Assembly (NCBI RefSeq): GCF_034092465.1
Contig: NZ_CP139303.1
Coordinates: forward strand, 248,001-312,000
DNA from: Prochlorococcus sp. MIT 1223
GTDB lineage: Bacteria > Cyanobacteriota > Cyanobacteriia > PCC-6307 > Cyanobiaceae
Length of the DNA stretch: 64,000 nt
Direction of reading: 5' to 3'
This document shows positions 30,793-38,932 of this stretch, piece by piece; position 1 is the stretch's first letter, and every line of letters starts with the position of its first letter. Position numbers and translations under genes: made by a program. Below the pieces are notes generated by a model that was given only the letters and a program-made list of their open reading frames with translations, did no database searches and had not been told where the DNA came from.

Positions 30793-31335
30793 TCACCAAT
30801 TTTCAAGTTGTTCGTTAAGCCAATCATCAGTATTATTTTGGTCCTTAGAGCTATCAGTAGATTGTTTGGCAATGTTATCATTTCTGTAAATATATTCTGA
30901 ATTTACAGCAGAAGAATCATCAGAAGTTCGAGGTCTTGCTTTTTGAACTATCTTGTATGGGATAGATACAGTTGGAGAAGGATCTCTTGGATCTCTTTCA
31001 ATGTAATTAAAACTAGAAGAATCCGAGAAATTGTCAGCATAATTCGTCTGACCTAAAGGTTGCTCAATGTATGGCGTTTGATATTCCGGTTTTGAGATCA
31101 CACGTCTTGATTGAAAGGTATTAGAATTAGTATCAGGTAAATTAACAATAATAAATGAAGATATAAATCCTAAAGTACTACCTATAGCTGTTAAGTAACC
31201 TAATTCTAGAGGGGGAATTGTCCAAACTAATACTTTTAAATTCGACTTCTTTTCTAAATTTAGTGTTGAAATTAATAATATAAGTGAAAATGGTAATATT
31301 GAAAGTGTAAACAAAAAAGTATTAATCGATCTCAT
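30793..31335 (-). CDS. Membrane protein with long polar tail, unknown
   Basis: The 180-residue protein has two N-terminal membrane helices (about 5-25 and 45-65). A long polar, Ser/Asn/Asp-rich tail follows, ending WLNEQLENW. The tail looks disordered apart from short conserved-looking pieces such as DPRDPSPTVSIPYK near residue 120. Its start overlaps the ubiX stop by four bases, so it is translationally coupled to ubiX. I do not recognise a named family. Confidence 0.65.
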   Translation of the reverse strand: MRSINTFLFTLSILPFSLILLISTLNLEKKSNLKVLVWTIPPLELGYLTAIGSTLGFISSFIIVNLPDTNSNTFQSRRVISKPEYQTPYIEQPLGQTNYADNFSDSSSFNYIERDPRDPSPTVSIPYKIVQKARPRTSDDSSAVNSEYIYRNDNIAKQSTDSSKDQNNTDDWLNEQLENW

Positions 31336-31937
31336 TTCCTACCTTTCCATCTTTTTATTGGAGCTAGATCCTCTCCAATTGTATCAAAAAATCTAACAAC
31401 TATAAATTCAATCATATCTTCTAATGTTTCTGGGTTTGTATACCAGGCAGGCATAGGTGGTATAATCTTTGCTCCAGATTCCTTTATGGCTATCATATTT
31501 CTTAAATGAATCAAGCTTAGTGGACTCTCCCTTGGTGCTATTAATAATTCTCTACCTTCCTTCAAATGTACATCAGCACATCGTTCAATTAAATCCAAAG
31601 AATAACCAGATGATATTCTCCCAAGTGTTCCCATAGAACATGGAATTATTGCCATCGCTTTGGTTTTAAAACTTCCACTAGCTATTGCTGCTGAATGGTC
31701 ATTCCATTTATAACACTTAAGTTTTCCTGTATATATGTTTAATCTATTTCTCCAGAATGTTTCTTGCTTAACAGAGTCTATGGGTATTTTGATATTACGT
31801 TCAGACAAGAAGACTTCGTATGCTCCTTTACTTAAGATTAGATAAACTTCTTTTTGGTTCGCAAGTAAAAGTTCTAACGACTTCTCGCCTAGCTGTAATG
31901 CTGAAGAACCTGTAATAGCAAGAATAATTGGACTCAT
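31332..31937 (-). CDS. ubiX: Flavin prenyltransferase UbiX
   Basis: UbiX makes prenylated FMN, the cofactor for UbiD-type decarboxylases in quinone synthesis. The 201-residue protein shows ITGSSALQLGEKSLELL (flavin loop), PCSMGTLGRISSGYSLDLIERCADVHLK in two parts near residue 105-132, APRESPLSLIHLRNM near 138, and PPMPAWYTNP near 162. Length is normal. The gene overlaps its neighbours on both sides by one and four bases. The presence of UbiX fits plastoquinone-related metabolism. Confidence 0.94.
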   Translation of the reverse strand: MSPIILAITGSSALQLGEKSLELLLANQKEVYLILSKGAYEVFLSERNIKIPIDSVKQETFWRNRLNIYTGKLKCYKWNDHSAAIASGSFKTKAMAIIPCSMGTLGRISSGYSLDLIERCADVHLKEGRELLIAPRESPLSLIHLRNMIAIKESGAKIIPPMPAWYTNPETLEDMIEFIVVRFFDTIGEDLAPIKRWKGRK

Positions 31938-34255
31938 TAATTACTTATAGATACGGTTACAGGTGCTTGCTGTGTAACTTTAATATCTGCTTTAGTCATA
32001 TCTTCTTGAGTATTAATCTCTAAATCAATCTGATTCCTTAATAAATCAACCTTTACAATTTTGACGGTTATTTTATCGCCTAACTGATAGGTTTTTTTGT
32101 ATTTTCTGCCTATAAGAAGTGTTTGTCTTGATCTGTACTCGTACCAATCGTCATTTAACGTACTTACGTGAACAAGTCCTTCAATTTTAAGATGATCCAA
32201 TTCAGCAAAGAAGCCATAACTTTGAACTCCTGTTATATAGGCTTCATGGTTCTTATTTATAACCTTTAGTGCCTCTCTTGATTTGCTCATTGAAATCAAT
32301 CCATCATAGAATATATTCAACTTCTGTGTACTTTTAGTAATTGTATCTAGTGAGTTTTCATTTATCAAAGAATTAAATGTATTCAATGTTGATGGTGTAA
32401 ATAAGTCATAGTCTATAGAATTCCATGAGTCCTTCCTTCCCACGAGTAATTTTTTCGCTTCTTTACTTTTCTTTTTTAACTTTGCTTCTTTTAGCAGAAG
32501 AACAATGGTTCGTTGATTTAAAAGATCTAAATAACTACTAGAAGGACAAATCCATGGAGATTGATTGCTATATTGTATGAATTGATCATTTAACAAATTA
32601 CTATCATTTTTTTCCTTAATTTCTTGTAAAGATCTACAAATAACAAATCTTTTATGTTTTGTAGACTGTTTAAGTATTTTGTATAATATTCTCTTATTGG
32701 GGTTATCTTCTATTGTAGTTAATAGCTCTGATGGTTCTACATAGCCGTTCTCGTCAAGATCAATCTTTATATTTAAAGAAATTGCTGATTTAATTACTTC
32801 ATTAATTGAATTTTGATCTATATTTTGCAAATAAGTGGAAATAGTTGGTATTCCATAAGCTCTAGAATGAAAATGCCAGATAGAGTTTGCAGTCTTAATG
32901 AACTCTCTTAAAACGCAATTCGGATCGGAATTATCAAATTTACTATCCGATCCAAAATAATCTCTAAGTGGATTATATATTCTTAATTCAGTTAACTTAT
33001 CAATATTAGGTATTTCTAAATCTAATTCTATATTCTTAGTATTATGCCTATGTAATTGCGTACTACAGAAAATAATTGTTTGTATTTGAGTAATATGATC
33101 TTTAATTGGTTTGAGTATTTGCGGAATATTTCGTGCCTTTGGTTTTCTATTAGCAACTGCTTGAAGTTGATCCTTGTTTACTGATGCAACAGGTCTAATT
33201 CTACTCAAAAAGAATTCCCAGTCCTTAATTGATCCATTACTGTCTAAGTCTATTGCGAGAGTAATTGCCTCATTAATCTCGCCTACTTCAAATTTTGATG
33301 CTTTTATGAGTTCTTGGTTAAGAAGAGGTCTCCATTTATTGCCAAGACAAATAGATTCTCCTCTTTCCTTTATCCATTCATCTAACTTTCCTCCTTGATT
33401 AATTCTTTCAGCAATTGCGGTTGAGTGTATCCAAATTCTAGTACCTCCCTCTTGCTGTTGAGATGAAATTGCTGGAAGTATTGGAGAATTAACTGATTGC
33501 CAACTAGAAAGAAGGAGGCATGCTTGATCTGTAAGATCAACTCTATTTGTCGTTGATAAACTTTTAAGAATTGCTTTTGGACTTGGTGTATTTTCCTGTA
33601 AGTTAGACTTAGTTAGAAGAATATTTTCGTCTCCTTCATCACCTTTGTCTAAAGGTAAAGACCTAACAACTGTACCTTCAGCTGAGTATTGTGCTATAGG
33701 GTACTTATTAATCTTAACTTCAACTATATTATTTAATTCATCTTCTTTTAGAAATTTCTTATCTTTATCGCTTAATTCTATATCTTCCAATAATCTATCA
33801 TCTAGAGGGTTGGCTATTAGTTTGCTTTCAGATTGCCTGATTGTTGATATTAAGGATGAAGTATTTCTTTCTAGAATGCATAGAACAGATCCTTCTGGTG
33901 ACTTACGTCTATGACCTTCTTTATGTAATCTAACGAGTACACTATCTCCATGCCAAGCGTGATTCAATGAATGTTCTCTTATATAAATATCTTCATGGTC
34001 ATCTTCTGTATAAGCGAAACAATAACCTTTACTGCTACATCTAATCTTTGCTTTTATATTATTAGTATTATCTGAAAGTTTTACATTATATAATTCATCA
34101 ATATCAATAATATCTAGTTTAGCAAGGGCCTTTAATGCTATATCAAGTTTAATTTTTAGATCCTTTTTTGTTAATTTAAGAGCCTTTTCAAGCGTTTTTA
34201 TTTCTATAGTCTCATCCTTACTCAAAAAGCTAAGAATATTCCGAATAGTAATCAT
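31937..34255 (-). CDS. RNB-like (ribonuclease II/R family) protein lacking the acidic motif
   Basis: The 772-residue protein has the order of an RNase R: N-terminal RNA-binding region with a CSD-like segment near 75-130 (YIREHSLNHAWHGDSVLVRL), a central RNB-like domain, and a C-terminal S1 domain near 660-750 (GVQSYGFFAELDHLKIEGLVH). The catalytic motif of four aspartates (usually RDFDDA) is not visible. The corresponding part, near RVDLTDQACLLLSS at residue 235, lacks it. It may bind RNA without being a nuclease. It heads an operon with ubiX. Confidence 0.8.
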   Translation of the reverse strand: MITIRNILSFLSKDETIEIKTLEKALKLTKKDLKIKLDIALKALAKLDIIDIDELYNVKLSDNTNNIKAKIRCSSKGYCFAYTEDDHEDIYIREHSLNHAWHGDSVLVRLHKEGHRRKSPEGSVLCILERNTSSLISTIRQSESKLIANPLDDRLLEDIELSDKDKKFLKEDELNNIVEVKINKYPIAQYSAEGTVVRSLPLDKGDEGDENILLTKSNLQENTPSPKAILKSLSTTNRVDLTDQACLLLSSWQSVNSPILPAISSQQQEGGTRIWIHSTAIAERINQGGKLDEWIKERGESICLGNKWRPLLNQELIKASKFEVGEINEAITLAIDLDSNGSIKDWEFFLSRIRPVASVNKDQLQAVANRKPKARNIPQILKPIKDHITQIQTIIFCSTQLHRHNTKNIELDLEIPNIDKLTELRIYNPLRDYFGSDSKFDNSDPNCVLREFIKTANSIWHFHSRAYGIPTISTYLQNIDQNSINEVIKSAISLNIKIDLDENGYVEPSELLTTIEDNPNKRILYKILKQSTKHKRFVICRSLQEIKEKNDSNLLNDQFIQYSNQSPWICPSSSYLDLLNQRTIVLLLKEAKLKKKSKEAKKLLVGRKDSWNSIDYDLFTPSTLNTFNSLINENSLDTITKSTQKLNIFYDGLISMSKSREALKVINKNHEAYITGVQSYGFFAELDHLKIEGLVHVSTLNDDWYEYRSRQTLLIGRKYKKTYQLGDKITVKIVKVDLLRNQIDLEINTQEDMTKADIKVTQQAPVTVSISN

Positions 34256-34359
34256 TTTACAATGCTCCTTGATTTGATACAGGTTAAATAATGGATAAGT
34301 TCAATTGTAATTAAATGTCGATAACAAAAGGGAATTAATCATTTTATTCAAGTTGATAG

Positions 34360-34659
34360 TCATAAGGATTGTATCTCTTTTTGTTCCATTAATGCATTTC
34401 TCAAAAGGGTTATCCCAAGATATATAAAAATAACAGCGGCTAAGGCTTCAAGTAGTTCCTCTGGAAAGAGTGATGATATAGAACCACCAGCGAGAGCTCC
34501 TATAAGGCTAGTAATGATGAGAGCTAATGAAGAGCCTAAAAAAACTGCATAAGGTTTATTGGTTGATCCACTTAAAGCAAAAGTGGCTAGCTGGGTCTTA
34601 TCTCCTAACTCAGCTAAGAATACAGTGGTGAAAATGGATAATAATAAAGTAAAGTCCAT
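34360..34659 (-). CDS. Half-size GDT1/TMEM165 family cation exchanger
   Basis: The 99-residue membrane protein is a single repeat of the UPF0016/GDT1 family, with the signature AELGDKTQLATFALS near residue 16 and helices at about 3-20, 35-55 and 70-88. Full-length members such as Mnx of Synechocystis carry two such repeats and export Mn2+ or Ca2+ across thylakoid membranes. Two half genes lie side by side here, so they probably form a heterodimer (hemi-exchangers). It ends the pair, nine bases after its partner. Confidence 0.88.
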   Translation of the reverse strand: MDFTLLLSIFTTVFLAELGDKTQLATFALSGSTNKPYAVFLGSSLALIITSLIGALAGGSISSLFPEELLEALAAVIFIYLGITLLRNALMEQKEIQSL

Positions 34660-34668
34660 TTATTAAAA

Positions 34669-35025
34669 TTAGTTAGAAGAAAAATAAGTTTGCAATGATT
34701 GAAAACCAAACCATAGGCCTAATGACATCATAATAAAAGAAGAGATAAAACTAATTCTTACTTGAGAAATCTTCTTAGAAAGCCAACTACCGAGTATTAC
34801 GACAAAAAGTGTTGAGGATATTAATGCTAATGCAGCTCCAGCAAAAACCACAGCCGGTTTTCCAGATTTAGCTGATAATAGTAATGTTGCTATTTGTGTT
34901 TTGTCGCCTAACTCGGCTATAAAAACACTTATAAAAGTTGAGGTAAATATAGCAAAAAAACCGTCAGATAGTTTTTCTTTACTCGTTTCTGACAGATCGC
35001 TAGTATCTTCATTATTTTTAGTCAT
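34669..35025 (-). CDS. Half-size GDT1/TMEM165 family cation exchanger, partner
   Basis: The 118-residue protein is the companion repeat, with a polar N-terminal tail, FIAELGDKTQIATLLLS near residue 36-52 and further helices near 57-80 and 90-112. The motif E-x-G-D-K-T is intact, as in its partner. It lies first in the two-gene unit. Mn2+ supply to photosystem II would fit its context near a photosystem-type small gene, but cation specificity is inferred from the family. Confidence 0.88.
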   Translation of the reverse strand: MTKNNEDTSDLSETSKEKLSDGFFAIFTSTFISVFIAELGDKTQIATLLLSAKSGKPAVVFAGAALALISSTLFVVILGSWLSKKISQVRISFISSFIMMSLGLWFGFQSLQTYFSSN

Positions 35026-35390
35026 AAGAGAAAAAAAGTGTTATTTGCATTTCTCTTACCAAAATCTGATATGTTAATGATTTATTGTTTATTATATATT
35101 GCTATTGCTACAAGAGGTATAATATTTACTTTTTATTTTCTCAGTTTTGTATGTAATTTCTATTCCTAATCAAACACGCGGCTTTCGATCTAAGGCTCTA
35201 TAGAAGAATCGTGCACAAGCCAAAGCACCAAAGTAAGAGGACGCTTCCAAAATATTAATCTGCTTAAACCGCTTAAGGAGACTGTTTTTCGAAAGATATA
35301 TAAGGCTTTTTGACACTTTTAAAAATATCGTAACGATTTTCAAAAAAAGAGTACTTACCTTAGTAAGATATATGGAGTTAAAAAAATTAA
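35026..35390. other. Divergent intergenic region upstream of the small photosystem-type gene
   Basis: This region of 365 bases holds the promoters for the hemi-exchanger pair (minus) and for the Psb30-like gene (plus). I see a short inverted repeat ACTTACC/TTAGTAAG near 35352-35368 and AT-rich stretches. On the minus strand a frame ends here with a protein-like tail (see the rejected list). I cannot place a promoter firmly. Confidence 0.3.
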
Positions 35391-35468
35391 ATGGGTAACT
35401 TAATTCCTTTAGTAGCTGTTGTACTAGCAGGACCAGCAATAATTGCTTTGATTTTCTACAGAAGATAA
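35391..35468 (+). CDS. psb30: Photosystem II small subunit Psb30 (Ycf12)-like, 25 residues
   Basis: A 25-codon frame encodes a single hydrophobic helix. It begins MGNLIPLVAVVLAGP and ends ALIFYRR, with small residues around a central AGPA. This is the pattern of Psb30/Ycf12, a one-helix subunit of the photosystem II core near cytochrome b559. A GGAG lies upstream near 35374, rather far from the ATG. The stop is at 35466-35468 and recJ ends 41 bases further on the other strand. I am fairly confident it is a real tiny thylakoid protein, less so that it is Psb30 rather than another short photosystem subunit. Confidence 0.6.
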   Translation: MGNLIPLVAVVLAGPAIIALIFYRR

Positions 35469-35508
35469 AAAAGTCAAGAGCATAACGCACTTAACTAAAA
35501 CAGTACTC

Positions 35509-37422
35509 CTATACTACTGCTCCAAGAGAAAGCTTGGCAGAGTTAAAGAGATATTCAATATATTCTTTAGATTCTCTTTTTTTACAAATATCACTCATAT
35601 CAGAGCTAGAACTTAGTAACTTTCCAAGACTATTTCTGATAATAACATTCTTATTTTCATCTAAAAAACATGAATATGATCTATCTTTGATGTTTAATTT
35701 GCAAACTCTTTGATATTCTCTTACATTCTTTATAATCAGTTGCTTCCTTATATCATTCTTTACTTTGTAGAAATCTAGATAAAAAACAATATCAACCTTC
35801 TGATATAATTGATAATTAAAATTAGAGGACCAGTGAATAGCATTTAATTTTATACTATCATTTTTTAGAACCAACTTCGTATGATTATTCCCTATATTAT
35901 ATATACTTTTTATCTCACATTCTCTTGTCCAGAAGAGAGGTTTCGGGTTCCCAACACCAAATGGTTCTAATAAGTCCAATCCTTGTATAAGTTCCTCATT
36001 TAGATCTGAGAAAACAATATGTGATTCAGGTTCAACTTTCTTTTGGAAAATATCTAGTGGATATTCATTTGCTATTGAGTTGAGTTTAGTTTCTAGAAAT
36101 TCTATCTTCTCTTCGCCGATAGTAAATCCTCCAGCAGCTGGATGTCCTCCATAAGATTCAAATAGGTCTCTACATTTTTCTAAAGCTGCTATTAGGTTAA
36201 AACCTTTTGGAGCTCTAGCAGATGCTCTGTAAATCCCAGGAGAAACTAAAGTCAAGATAGCTACAGGTTTATTATATCTATCCAGGATTCTTGAGGCGAC
36301 TATACCTATAACACCAGAATGCCATGTATGGCTTTTCAAAATAATAAAATTTTGATTAGTACAGTTGTTATCTAATATATTATTTAAAGCTTCTAATGTT
36401 ATTGATTCACATAATGCCCTTCTTTTAGAATTAATAGACTCTATCTCTATAAGAAGATCATTGATATTCTTTTCATCGTTCTCAGAAAAGAGATCTAAAA
36501 TAATCTTTGGGTCAGCTATTCGTCCAATAGAATTAATTCTAGGAGCTAGCTTAAAAGATATATCTTCACTATTTATTCTATTATTTTTTATTTTAGAAGA
36601 CTTTAGAAGTGCCTTAAGTCCTTTAGAACTTGTATTAATTAAGTTAGGTATTCCCCTTTTTAACAGAACTCTATTAGCTCCTTTTAGCTCTGTCATATCT
36701 GCAATTGTTCCTATACAGAAATAATCAAGGGTATTTTCTAAAAGAGGTTTGCCTGGATTAATACTTATAATTTCTTTGGCTATGATATAAGCAAGTCCAA
36801 CACCAGCTAAATATCGATAAGGAGAATTAATAGGTGTATTATGTGGGTGAATTAAAGCGTAGCAATCAGTAAAGTCCTTTGGGATTTGGTGGTGATCACT
36901 TACAATTACATCAATATTTAATTCCTTCGCTTTCCTCAAAGCTTCCTTAGCTGAAATACCATTGTCTACGGTAATTATTAAGCTTACATTTTTATGATAT
37001 AGATTACTCACCATTGCCTTGCTTAAACCATAGCCGTCTTTTTGTCTACTAGGAATTGATACTTCGCATTTACCATCAAGAAGACTGATAACCTCATTAA
37101 GCAAGGCAGAACTTGTCATACCATCGGCATCATAATCTCCACAAATTGCTATATTTTCCTTATTTATACAAGCGTTCTTTATCCTTAAGCTCGCTTTAGC
37201 TAATTCTTCAAAATGATTTGTAGCTTTTGGCAAATCGTTTTTAGTAGTGAGGTCTTTTACTTCAGAAGAACTACAAAAACCTCGTCTTAATAGAATTGCT
37301 TTTAAGTGAATGGGTAATTCCACTTCTGACAATTGATTACAATTAACGAATGTAGGTAAAATCCACTTCTCTCTGGATATACTAGAATTATTATGGTGGT
37401 TATGATTAATAGAATTAGTCAT
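35509..37422 (-). CDS. recJ: Single-stranded-DNA-specific exonuclease RecJ
   Basis: RecJ degrades single-stranded DNA 5' to 3' in recombination and repair. The 637-residue protein has the DHH phosphoesterase motifs: ICGDYDADGMTSSAL near residue 93, TVDNGIS near 152 and VIVSDHHQIP near 172. The DHHA1 motif SYGGHPAAGGFTI near 430 follows, then an OB-like C-terminal region near 475-560. All the usual metal-binding Asp and His residues are visible. The start is divergent from the HAD gene with 26 bases between them. Confidence 0.95.
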   Translation of the reverse strand: MTNSINHNHHNNSSISREKWILPTFVNCNQLSEVELPIHLKAILLRRGFCSSSEVKDLTTKNDLPKATNHFEELAKASLRIKNACINKENIAICGDYDADGMTSSALLNEVISLLDGKCEVSIPSRQKDGYGLSKAMVSNLYHKNVSLIITVDNGISAKEALRKAKELNIDVIVSDHHQIPKDFTDCYALIHPHNTPINSPYRYLAGVGLAYIIAKEIISINPGKPLLENTLDYFCIGTIADMTELKGANRVLLKRGIPNLINTSSKGLKALLKSSKIKNNRINSEDISFKLAPRINSIGRIADPKIILDLFSENDEKNINDLLIEIESINSKRRALCESITLEALNNILDNNCTNQNFIILKSHTWHSGVIGIVASRILDRYNKPVAILTLVSPGIYRASARAPKGFNLIAALEKCRDLFESYGGHPAAGGFTIGEEKIEFLETKLNSIANEYPLDIFQKKVEPESHIVFSDLNEELIQGLDLLEPFGVGNPKPLFWTRECEIKSIYNIGNNHTKLVLKNDSIKLNAIHWSSNFNYQLYQKVDIVFYLDFYKVKNDIRKQLIIKNVREYQRVCKLNIKDRSYSCFLDENKNVIIRNSLGKLLSSSSDMSDICKKRESKEYIEYLFNSAKLSLGAVV

Positions 37423-37448
37423 ATAAAAACATTTAACATGATATATAA

Positions 37449-38195
37449 ATGACTCAGTTAAAAGGAGTATTTTGGGACGTTGATGGTACCCTAGCTGATA
37501 CTGAAATGCATGTGCACAGAAAGGCCTTTAACAAAGCATTTAGTTATTTTGGCTTAAAATGGTATTGGGGTGAAGATCTATATGAAAAACTATTAGATAT
37601 AGCAGGAGGTTTGAATAGGATAGCTTTCTATATAAAGCAAAAGAACATAGATATTGATAAAAATAAAATAAAAGCTATACATAGTAAGAAGCAGTTATTT
37701 TACCAGCAAATTTTAAAAGATGAAATTATACCTCTAAGGCCTGGAGTTGGAAGACTGATAAAGGAATTAGCAGATCATAATATTAGTCAGTGGATAGTTA
37801 CAACATCAGGAAGAAAGGCTATAGACGCATTATTTGTTTCTTCCTTAGCAAAATATTTATATTGCTTTAAGGGGTCTATTACCTATGAAGATGTACTTAA
37901 TCATAAGCCAAAACCTGACGCATATTTAAAAGCTCTTTCAATGAGCAAACTTAGTAAAAATGAGTGTATCGTTATAGAAGATTCAGAGATCGGGTTAATG
38001 TCAGCTAAAGCAGCAAATTTAAAGTGCATAATCACTATCTCACCATGGAAGAAAGTTGATCGCACAAACTTCGAATCGGCTGATTGTGTTGTTAATAATT
38101 TGGGTGAAAGTTCCTCTAATTCTAAATTTATTATTGGTCCTGCAAGTAAAGAAGGTTTTATTAATTTCTCATATTTACAAAAAATTATTTCTTAA
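37449..38195 (+). CDS. HAD hydrolase, CbbY-like
   Basis: The 248-residue protein has the nucleophile motif WDVDGTLADTE (Asp10, Asp12), motif II VTTSGRKAID near residue 117, motif III Lys near KPKPDAYLKAL, and motif IV IVIEDSEIGLMSA near 174. A helical cap lies between motif I and motif II, as in CbbY and beta-phosphoglucomutase relatives. The likely job is dephosphorylation of a small sugar phosphate such as a Calvin-cycle side product. The specific substrate is not determined. It is followed by the ycf20 homologue after eight bases. Confidence 0.88.
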   Translation: MTQLKGVFWDVDGTLADTEMHVHRKAFNKAFSYFGLKWYWGEDLYEKLLDIAGGLNRIAFYIKQKNIDIDKNKIKAIHSKKQLFYQQILKDEIIPLRPGVGRLIKELADHNISQWIVTTSGRKAIDALFVSSLAKYLYCFKGSITYEDVLNHKPKPDAYLKALSMSKLSKNECIVIEDSEIGLMSAKAANLKCIITISPWKKVDRTNFESADCVVNNLGESSSNSKFIIGPASKEGFINFSYLQKIIS

Positions 38196-38203
38196 GAATA
38201 ATA

Positions 38204-38542
38204 ATGTCTATTCAAAAAACCAGAATAAATCTTTTTGTCAAATCGCTCTCAAGTGCCTTTCTTTACTCTGCAAAGGGACCATGGAAAAGTAGGTCAGTTG
38301 GAATTCTGTCTATTTTATTTGGTTATTATTTCTCAAGTAATCTTTTAACTTACCTTATTGATAGCAAGACACAGAAGGTTATTGTACTTATTCTTCTTCT
38401 TATATTTTTAGAAGTAATTGTAAGATTACGGACAAGAATATTAAAAATCTATAGCTTTTCGGTGTATTTCTACCTTTTAGATAACTTTCGTCTTGGTACT
38501 ACATACTCAATAGTTCTCGAGGCTTTTAAGCTGGGTTCTTGA
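38204..38542 (+). CDS. Ycf20 / DUF565 family membrane protein
   Basis: The 112-residue protein has two membrane helices (about 30-50 and 55-78) and the DUF565 features GPWKSRSVGILSILFGYYFSS near residue 25 and a C-terminal FRLGTTYSIVLEAFKLGS. The family includes plastid Ycf20, which in green algae affects non-photochemical quenching. A role in thylakoid biology is plausible but not shown. It is probably in one transcript with the HAD gene. Confidence 0.82.
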   Translation: MSIQKTRINLFVKSLSSAFLYSAKGPWKSRSVGILSILFGYYFSSNLLTYLIDSKTQKVIVLILLLIFLEVIVRLRTRILKIYSFSVYFYLLDNFRLGTTYSIVLEAFKLGS

Positions 38543-38578
38543 AAAATGATTAAAGAGTTGCTCAGCATTCTTTAAGAG

Positions 38579-38755
38579 CTATTCCTCTGATTCTTCGTTT
38601 TCAGTAATTGGATATACAAAGCCTTGCGCCCTTCCTGTTAAAACAGATTTTCCAATAGATAAGGCCTTTTGAGCCGCAACAGAAGCTTTTGCCTTCCATG
38701 TTGCATGTCTCTGGTTTCGCTTGCCTTTCGAGGTTTTCTTCTTAGGTACTGCCAT
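38579..38755 (-). CDS. rpmF: 50S ribosomal protein L32
   Basis: A 58-codon minus-strand frame begins [20 protein letters not shown] and ends in an acidic tail (TENEESEE). This is the cyanobacterial L32, with the basic N terminus and without the CxxC zinc ligands, as in several cyanobacteria. The ATG is at 38753-38755 and the TAG at 38579-38581. It stands alone between the Ycf20 gene (convergent) and the FtsH-like gene (divergent). Confidence 0.93.
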   Translation of the reverse strand: MAVPKKKTSKGKRNQRHATWKAKASVAAQKALSIGKSVLTGRAQGFVYPITENEESEE

Positions 38756-38932
38756 TAAAATTTTACCAATTTAAGCATTTTCTCTCTTAATACGGCCATT
38801 CGTCAAATAACTATGGTTATTAGTGGAATTCAGGATATTATAATAATATAAGTCTTGCATCTTTAAATAGATTCCAAAAGAATTATTATGAGAATATCTA
38901 TAATAACTTATAAATCAATAAACTAGATTAAA

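Noticed and set aside
35170-35490. Minus-strand frame of 106 codons with a tail ending FFYRALDRKPRV
   Set aside because: It covers the Psb30-like gene on the other strand. Its first two thirds look like antisense of AT-rich sequence. Only the last 25 residues look protein-like, so a shorter gene is possible but not supportable.
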